Positions 5,346 to 9,865 of a DNA stretch of 9,865 bases are shown piece after piece (positions within the stretch are counted from its first letter, which is position 1; each line of letters starts with the position of its first letter). Under the pieces are notes generated by a model, which had not been told where the DNA came from, did not search any database, and worked only from the letters and a program-made list of their open reading frames with translations. Source of the stretch: CAYSFW01 sp964620675 (GTDB taxonomy: Bacteria > Pseudomonadota > Gammaproteobacteria > UWMA-0217); contig CAZUJU010000082.1 of assembly GCA_964620675.1 (NCBI GenBank), positions 1 to 9,865 on the forward strand, read 5' to 3'. Position numbers and translations under genes: made by a program.

Positions 5346-8300
5346 TTGACCCACTCGGCCGACATTTCAGACCCGCGCAAGCTTTGGCAGGCGCTTGATT
5401 CCTGCATGGGCGGGGATCGGCATGCGTTGCGACGGCGATTGCGGTCACTGCCGCGTGGGAAGGCGCCGCCGGAGCAGGTCGAGTCTTTAGCGGCCGCGAT
5501 CGCGGCGTCGCAGCGGCGGCGGGCGGCGCGGGTGGCGGCGATTCCGCCGCTGAGGTATCCGGAGGAGTTGCCGGTGGCGGCGCGGCGGGCGGAGATCATG
5601 GCGGCGATCCGCGCGCATCAGGTGGTTTTGGTTTGCGGGGAAACGGGCTCGGGCAAGACGACCCAGTTGCCCAAGATCTGTCTGGAATTGGGGCGCGGAG
5701 TGGACGGCCTGATCGGTCACACCCAGCCGCGCCGGCTCGCGGCGCGCGCGGTGGCGACTCGGGTGGCGGAGGAGCTCGGCACCACGGTCGGCGCCAAGGT
5801 CGGTTACAAGGTGCGCTTTACGGATCAGGTGGGCGATGCGAGTCTGGTCAAGTTGATGACCGACGGCATTCTGCTCGCCGAGCTGGGGCATGACCGCTGG
5901 TTGAATCAGTACGACACACTGATCATTGACGAGGCGCACGAGCGCAGTCTGAATATCGATTTCCTGCTCGGTTACCTCAAGCAACTGCTACCGAAGCGTC
6001 CGGAATTGAAGCTCATCATCACCTCGGCGACGCTGGACGCGGCGCGGATCGCGGCGCATTTCAACGCCCCGGTGATCGAGGTGTCCGGCCGCACCTATCC
6101 GGTGGAGATCCGCTACCGGCCACTGCTCGACCCCGACGCAGCCCGCGAGGAAACGCCCGATCTGTACCAGGCGATCGAGGCCGCGATCGACGAACTGCTC
6201 GCCGAAGGCCGTGGCGACATTCTGGTGTTCCTGCCCGGTGAACGCGAGATCCGCGATGCCTCGCACGCCCTGCGCCACCGGCGGCAACGGATGGAGATCT
6301 TGCCGCTGTACGCGCGGCTGTCGGCGGCGGATCAACAGCGCATTTTCCACCCGCGGGGCGGAGTACGGGTGATTCTTGCCACCAACGTCGCCGAAACATC
6401 GCTGACCGTGCCGGGGATTCGCTACGTGATCGACGCGGGACTGGCGCGGCTGTCGCGCTATTCCTGGCGGGCGAAGATCCAGCGTTTGCCGATCGAGAAG
6501 ATCTCGCGCGCCTCCGCCAATCAGCGCGCTGGACGCTGCGGCCGCCTGAGCGCCGGGATCTGCGTGCGGTTGTACGATGAACAGGATTTCTTGAATCGTC
6601 CGGAATTCACCGATCCGGAGATCCTGCGCACGCATCTCGCGGCGGTGATCCTGCAAATGGCGCATCTGCGCCTCGGCGATCCGGCGCTGTTTCCGTTCAT
6701 CGACCCACCGGATTCGCGCCTGATCAGCGACGGCTATCGCCTGCTTGGCGAGCTGCAGGCGATCGACCGCCAGCATCAGCTCACCGCCATCGGCCACCAA
6801 CTCGCGCGCCTGCCGATCGACCCGCGTCTCGGTCGCATGCTGCTGGGGGCGCGCGAGACCGGCGCGCTCGCCGAGGTCCTGGTGATCGCCTGCGCGCTGG
6901 CCGTTCAGGATCCGCGCGAACGTCCGTTCGAGGCGCAGCAGGCCGCCGACGCGCAGCACGCGCGCTTTCGCGACCCCCACTCCGATTTCATCGCGCTGCT
7001 GAAACTCTGGGAGTATCTCGAAATGCAAGCCGGCGCACTGTCGAACGCCGCGCTGCAGCGGCAGTGCCAAAAGGAGTTCCTGAGCCATCGCCGGTTTCGC
7101 GAGTGGCGCGATCTCCACCACCAACTGCGGCTCGCGCTCGAAGACCTCGGCATCCGTCCAGGCGCGACCGATTCGTCGGCCAGCGCCCAACCGACACCCG
7201 CCGAGGGCAGACACCGCACCCGGCCGCACCCGCCAACGCCCGCATCGCCGGCCGAGGCAACGGGCGACGATGCGCTCGCGCCGGAACGTTACGCCGCAAT
7301 TCACCGCGCGCTGCTGACCGGCCTGCTCGACCAGATCGGCTTTCGCGAGGAAAAGACCCAATACCTCGGCTGCCGCGGTCGACGCTTTTATCTGTTCCCG
7401 GGTTCGGGCCTGCGCAGCCGCCCGCCGAAATGGCTGATGGCGGCCGAGATCACCGAAACCACGCAGGTGTATGCGCGCACCGCCGCCACAATCCAGCCGG
7501 AATGGGTGGAACCGCTCGGCGCACACCTGCTCAAGCATCACTACGGCGAGCCCTACTGGCAACGCCGCCAGGCGCGGGTCGGTGGCGATGAAAAACTCTC
7601 CCTCTACGGGCTGGTGATCAACCCGAAGCACCCGGTTAATTTCGCCGCGATCGACCCGCCGCGGGCGCGCGAGGTGTTTATCTGGCACGCGCTGATCTAC
7701 GGTGAATGGGACCGCCCGCCGACCGTGATCGAGCGCAACCGCGCCGCCGTCGAGGCCGTGGAAGACCTCGAAGCTCGCACCCGGCGTCGCGACCTGCTGG
7801 TCGATGAACAAACCTTGTTCGATTTCTACGATCAGCGCCTGCCGCCCGAGATCAACTCCGGCGCGAGCTTCGCGCATTGGTTCAAACACCACCCGGACCC
7901 TGAATCGCTGCGCCTGACCGAAGCCGCACTGACCCGCGATGATGCACCGCCCATCACGCCGGACGCCTTTCCTAGCCACTGGACCCAGCATGGTTTGCGG
8001 CTGCCACTCAGCTACCGCTTCGAACCCGGTCAGGACGACGACGGCGTGACCCTGCGTATTCCGCTGGGCATTCTGCCCCAGGTCGACGCGGCGCGCTGCG
8101 AATGGCTGGTGCCCGGCCTGCTCGAAGAAAAGGTCCAGACGCTCATCAAGAGCCTGCCGAAAGGCTTGAGAAAGAACTTCGTCCCCGCGCCTGAGTTCGC
8201 CAAGGCAGTCTTCCAGGCGCTGAGCGCGACCCGCATCGGCCAACGCGAAGACCAGCCGCTCACCGACGCGATCGCCATCGCGCTCAAGCGCATGTCCGGC

Positions 8301-9356
8301 GTCGACATTCCACGCGAGGCCTGGGGCGACGATTTGCCGCCATACCTGCGGATGAATTTCGCGGTGGTCGACCGCGACAAACAAGTCATCGCCAGCGGTC
8401 GCGATCTGAGCGCGTTGCGCGCCCGCCTCGCCGGCGCCATCGAGGCGCAGAAGCCACCGGCGCGTCAGCGCAGTTTCGAGAAAACCGGCCTCATCGACTG
8501 GGATTTCGGGCCACTGCCCGAATTCATCGAAGTGGAGGAAGACGGCTATTCGATCCGTCGTTTTCCGGCACTGACCTACGAAAAAGGCGAAATCGCACTC
8601 AAACTGTTTCACACCGAGGCCGACGCCCGCCGCGCGATGCCACGCGGATTGCGGGCGCTATTCCGGCAACGGCTGAAACAGGAGGTACGCTACCTCGATA
8701 AAAACCTGCCCGAAATCACCCAGCATTGTCTGCGCTTTGTGAGCGTTGCGCCGTGCCAGGTCTTGAAAGACGATCTCGTTGAAACCGCGATCCAGCGCGT
8801 GTTTCTCGATAATCTCCCACCACCTCGCGATGCACAGACCTTCAATCAACGCCTCGAAACCGGACGCAACGCGCTCGTAAGCGCCGCCAACGACGTGAGT
8901 GAAATCCTCGGCGCCGCACTGCCCATATTCATGGACATTCAGAAACGGCTCAAGGAAAACCTGCCCCTGTCCTGGATCGAAGCCGCCGCCGATATCCGCA
9001 CGCAACTCGACGCCCTGATCCACCCCGGATTCCTGATCGCAACCCCCGCCGCGTGGCTCCCCGAACTGCCGCGTTACCTCAATGGGATCGAAAAGCGTCT
9101 GACCCGCCTCAGCCACGCACCAGATAAAGATCGACGCATCCGGGTCGATATCGAACCCCTGACGCGCCGCTTGCAGGACATCCCCCCCGAAGCCCTCGCC
9201 GATCACTCAGCCTTAACCCACTACCGCTGGCTGCTCGAAGAACTGCGCGTATCGCTATTCGCGCAAGAACTCGGGACCAAGGAAAAGGTATCGGTGCAGC
9301 GCTTGGAGCGGTATTGGCAGGAAACGCTCGCGGCACCGCCCGCGAACGCTACTTGA
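5346..9356 (+). CDS. hrpA: ATP-dependent DEAH-box RNA helicase HrpA
   Basis: A 1336-residue protein; E. coli HrpA has 1300. Motif I GETGSGKTTQLPK (98-110), Ia HTQPRRLAAR (125-134), II IIDEAHERS (193-201), III SAT (227-229), V TNVAETSLTVPG (346-357) and VI QRAGRCGR (393-400) are intact. Then come the HA2 region (about 440-600), the OB-fold-like part with FPGSGL (684-689) and PPKW (693-696), and the long HrpA-specific C-terminal domain (DUF3418) to the end, e.g. ALIKSLPK-like TLIKSLPKGLRKNFVPAP. HrpA acts on RNA in the cytoplasm; in E. coli it is tied to mRNA processing and, more recently, to rescue of stalled ribosomes. The start is TTG at 5346: the HrpA-like N-terminus (KLWQALDSCM) begins before the first in-frame ATG (5406), which would cut it. 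No Shine-Dalgarno is seen. A Pro/Ala-rich linker (604-646) is longer than in E. coli. The gene is intact. Confidence 0.96.
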   Translation: MTHSADISDPRKLWQALDSCMGGDRHALRRRLRSLPRGKAPPEQVESLAAAIAASQRRRAARVAAIPPLRYPEELPVAARRAEIMAAIRAHQVVLVCGETGSGKTTQLPKICLELGRGVDGLIGHTQPRRLAARAVATRVAEELGTTVGAKVGYKVRFTDQVGDASLVKLMTDGILLAELGHDRWLNQYDTLIIDEAHERSLNIDFLLGYLKQLLPKRPELKLIITSATLDAARIAAHFNAPVIEVSGRTYPVEIRYRPLLDPDAAREETPDLYQAIEAAIDELLAEGRGDILVFLPGEREIRDASHALRHRRQRMEILPLYARLSAADQQRIFHPRGGVRVILATNVAETSLTVPGIRYVIDAGLARLSRYSWRAKIQRLPIEKISRASANQRAGRCGRLSAGICVRLYDEQDFLNRPEFTDPEILRTHLAAVILQMAHLRLGDPALFPFIDPPDSRLISDGYRLLGELQAIDRQHQLTAIGHQLARLPIDPRLGRMLLGARETGALAEVLVIACALAVQDPRERPFEAQQAADAQHARFRDPHSDFIALLKLWEYLEMQAGALSNAALQRQCQKEFLSHRRFREWRDLHHQLRLALEDLGIRPGATDSSASAQPTPAEGRHRTRPHPPTPASPAEATGDDALAPERYAAIHRALLTGLLDQIGFREEKTQYLGCRGRRFYLFPGSGLRSRPPKWLMAAEITETTQVYARTAATIQPEWVEPLGAHLLKHHYGEPYWQRRQARVGGDEKLSLYGLVINPKHPVNFAAIDPPRAREVFIWHALIYGEWDRPPTVIERNRAAVEAVEDLEARTRRRDLLVDEQTLFDFYDQRLPPEINSGASFAHWFKHHPDPESLRLTEAALTRDDAPPITPDAFPSHWTQHGLRLPLSYRFEPGQDDDGVTLRIPLGILPQVDAARCEWLVPGLLEEKVQTLIKSLPKGLRKNFVPAPEFAKAVFQALSATRIGQREDQPLTDAIAIALKRMSGVDIPREAWGDDLPPYLRMNFAVVDRDKQVIASGRDLSALRARLAGAIEAQKPPARQRSFEKTGLIDWDFGPLPEFIEVEEDGYSIRRFPALTYEKGEIALKLFHTEADARRAMPRGLRALFRQRLKQEVRYLDKNLPEITQHCLRFVSVAPCQVLKDDLVETAIQRVFLDNLPPPRDAQTFNQRLETGRNALVSAANDVSEILGAALPIFMDIQKRLKENLPLSWIEAAADIRTQLDALIHPGFLIATPAAWLPELPRYLNGIEKRLTRLSHAPDKDRRIRVDIEPLTRRLQDIPPEALADHSALTHYRWLLEELRVSLFAQELGTKEKVSVQRLERYWQETLAAPPANAT

Positions 9357-9369
9357 TCGCGCGATTGAT

Positions 9370-9531
9370 ATGGCGACATCGAAATCCAACCCAGATCACT
9401 TAAAGCGCCCTTCAGCTTCCCCGCCCCCCGCCGATAACCCAGTAGACCCAGCCACGACGGCGCTAACAAAAACAAAGGGGACGCGTGGCGGCAGAACAAT
9501 AACAAGGAAGATTAAAATAATAATTCCATAG
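9370..9531 (+). CDS. Doubtful small ORF, 53 codons, after hrpA
   Basis: ATG at 9370, only 13 bases after the hrpA stop, opens a 53-codon frame ending in TAG at 9529-9531. The product is hydrophilic and basic: a Pro/Ala/Ser-rich first half (RPSASPPPADNP) and a C-terminus rich in Thr, Lys, Arg and Ile (RTITRKIKIIIP). I recognise no family. There is no Shine-Dalgarno before it and codon choice differs sharply from hrpA (several ATA, AGA, AGG, TTA and CTA codons). It may be a small co-transcribed gene, a displaced repeat that happens to stay open, or non-coding 3' sequence. Antisense frames here are also open, which weakens the case. Confidence 0.22.
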   Translation: MATSKSNPDHLKRPSASPPPADNPVDPATTALTKTKGTRGGRTITRKIKIIIP

Positions 9532-9541
9532 AAGGGTCTAA

Positions 9542-9605
9542 ACTCGGAGGTTGTCAAAAATTTCGTGTTTTCGAACCTCTGGTCGCGAAAACCGAGTGCA
9601 ACCTG
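9542..9605 (+). ncRNA. Foldable stretch before the terminator, possible small RNA or 3' UTR
   Basis: ACTCGG (9542-9547) pairs with CCGAGT (9592-9597), and directly inside AGGTT (9548-9552) pairs with AACCT (9574-9578), giving an 11-bp helix with a 13-base bulge on the 3' side. CAACCT (9599-9604) offers a competing partner for AGGTTG (9548-9553). The strong terminator follows at once. An AT-rich stretch with TAAAAT (9513-9518) upstream could be a -10, but no -35 is evident. I recognise no known RNA family. It could be an independent sRNA, a processed 3' UTR of hrpA or simply leader structure of the terminator. Confidence 0.28.
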
Positions 9606-9610
9606 ACTCA

Positions 9611-9639
9611 GCCCCGCCGTAAGGTGGGGCTTTTTTTTT
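9611..9639 (+). terminator. Strong intrinsic terminator
   Basis: GCCCCGCC (9611-9618) and GGTGGGGC (9623-9630) form an 8-bp stem (one G-T pair) closed by the GNRA-type tetraloop GTAA and followed by nine T (9631-9639). It is 254 bases after the hrpA stop and ends transcription of hrpA and whatever lies between. On the - strand no T-run precedes it, so it acts in the + direction. Confidence 0.9.
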
Positions 9640-9656
9640 GGTTCCTCCGCGCTGGC

Positions 9657-9696
9657 CGCGGCACAGGCCAGGAGGGCATGATGCACCTGTGCCGCG
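9657..9696. repeat. Perfect 11-bp inverted repeat
   Basis: CGCGGCACAGG (9657-9667) and CCTGTGCCGCG (9686-9696) are exact inverted copies around an 18-base loop that itself holds GCAT-G-ATGC (9676-9684). It begins 17 bases after the T-run of the terminator. No T-run follows on + and none is clear on -. It may be part of the repeat cluster to its right, or a hairpin at the end of something that runs leftwards. Confidence 0.6.
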
Positions 9697-9717
9697 TCAG
9701 GCAACACGATCACCAGG

Positions 9718-9865
9718 TTCCAGCATTGCCAGCGCGAGTACGCTTGTCAGGGATGCGTGCTTCCGGCATTCCTCATCGCACTCCCCTGTACGCTGGGTTC
9801 CGGCATTGTACATGTACGTCCCTGTACGCTGGGTTCCGGCATTCCCTGCCGGAATGACGGACGGA
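9718..9865. repeat. Tandem REP-like palindromic repeats
   Basis: A 24-base unit is repeated exactly at 9784-9807 and 9820-9843, 36 bases apart; its core is GCTGGGTTCCGGCATT. A more diverged TTCCGGCATT lies at 9761-9770 and TTCCAGCATT at 9718-9727. In the last copy TTCCGGCA (9834-9841) pairs with TGCCGGAA (9847-9854) as a perfect 8-bp stem, followed by TGACGG. This resembles the widespread type of intergenic palindrome with a CTGG(G/A)TTCC...GGAATGAC layout. Between the two exact copies lies the palindrome GTACATGTAC (9808-9817). The array probably continues beyond the window. The 509 bases after hrpA hold no confident gene. Confidence 0.7.

Noticed and set aside
5988..8612. Long - strand ORF of 874 codons across hrpA
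   Set aside because: Same reason: antisense to a conserved helicase gene, no recognisable domain.
9356..9365. Palindrome ATCGCGCGAT over the hrpA stop codon
   Set aside because: Ten bases of self-complementary GC-rich sequence are easily met by chance; no tail or second copy supports a site.
9396..9713. - strand ORF of 105 codons after hrpA, with a hydrophobic middle
   Set aside because: It runs through the strong + strand terminator and the structured stretch, has no RBS and no known family. The same region is open in several frames.
9761..9843. CRISPR array suggested by the regular 36-base spacing
   Set aside because: The repeated part is 24 bases with only 12 bases between the exact copies, copies decay quickly, and the core is a REP-like palindrome; no cas gene is near.

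Overview
The window is GC-rich, densely coded bacterial DNA. The best taxonomic clue is the near full-length HrpA RNA helicase, which aligns by eye along its whole length with the E. coli type. This suggests a GC-rich proteobacterium, most likely a gammaproteobacterium; the genus cannot be read from the sequence. All complete genes lie on the + strand.

Left part (1-4927) is the downstream half of a type I restriction-modification locus: the last codons of hsdS, then a gene for an AlbA_2 (Schlafen-like)/GHKL ATPase protein that overlaps hsdS by ATGA, then an AT-rich gap of 225 bases with a probable weak terminator and repeated TTGAT words, then a full hsdR. HsdS would give sequence specificity and HsdR ATP-driven translocation and cleavage. 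The methylase gene should lie upstream of the window. The AlbA_2/ATPase is an accessory member of unknown role.

Middle part (4928-5345) has no intact gene and looks like an insertion hotspot: a long bulged hairpin that resembles an integron attC site, a truncated tyrosine-recombinase fragment on +, a truncated IS91-like transposase fragment on - that abuts it, and a 69-base element bounded by inverted GGGGTCA ends. A candidate extended -10 promoter for the next gene follows.

Right part (5346-9865) carries hrpA, which appears to start at TTG and has an unusual Pro/Ala-rich linker. After it come a doubtful 53-codon ORF, a foldable stretch that may be a small RNA or 3' UTR, and a very strong intrinsic terminator. 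The window ends in repeat DNA: an 11-bp inverted repeat and tandem copies, about 36 bases apart, of a REP-like palindromic unit.

I see no tRNA, rRNA or CRISPR array. The least ordinary items are the AlbA_2/ATPase inside the hsd locus, the attC-like hairpin beside IS91-type debris, and the structured stretch before the hrpA terminator.
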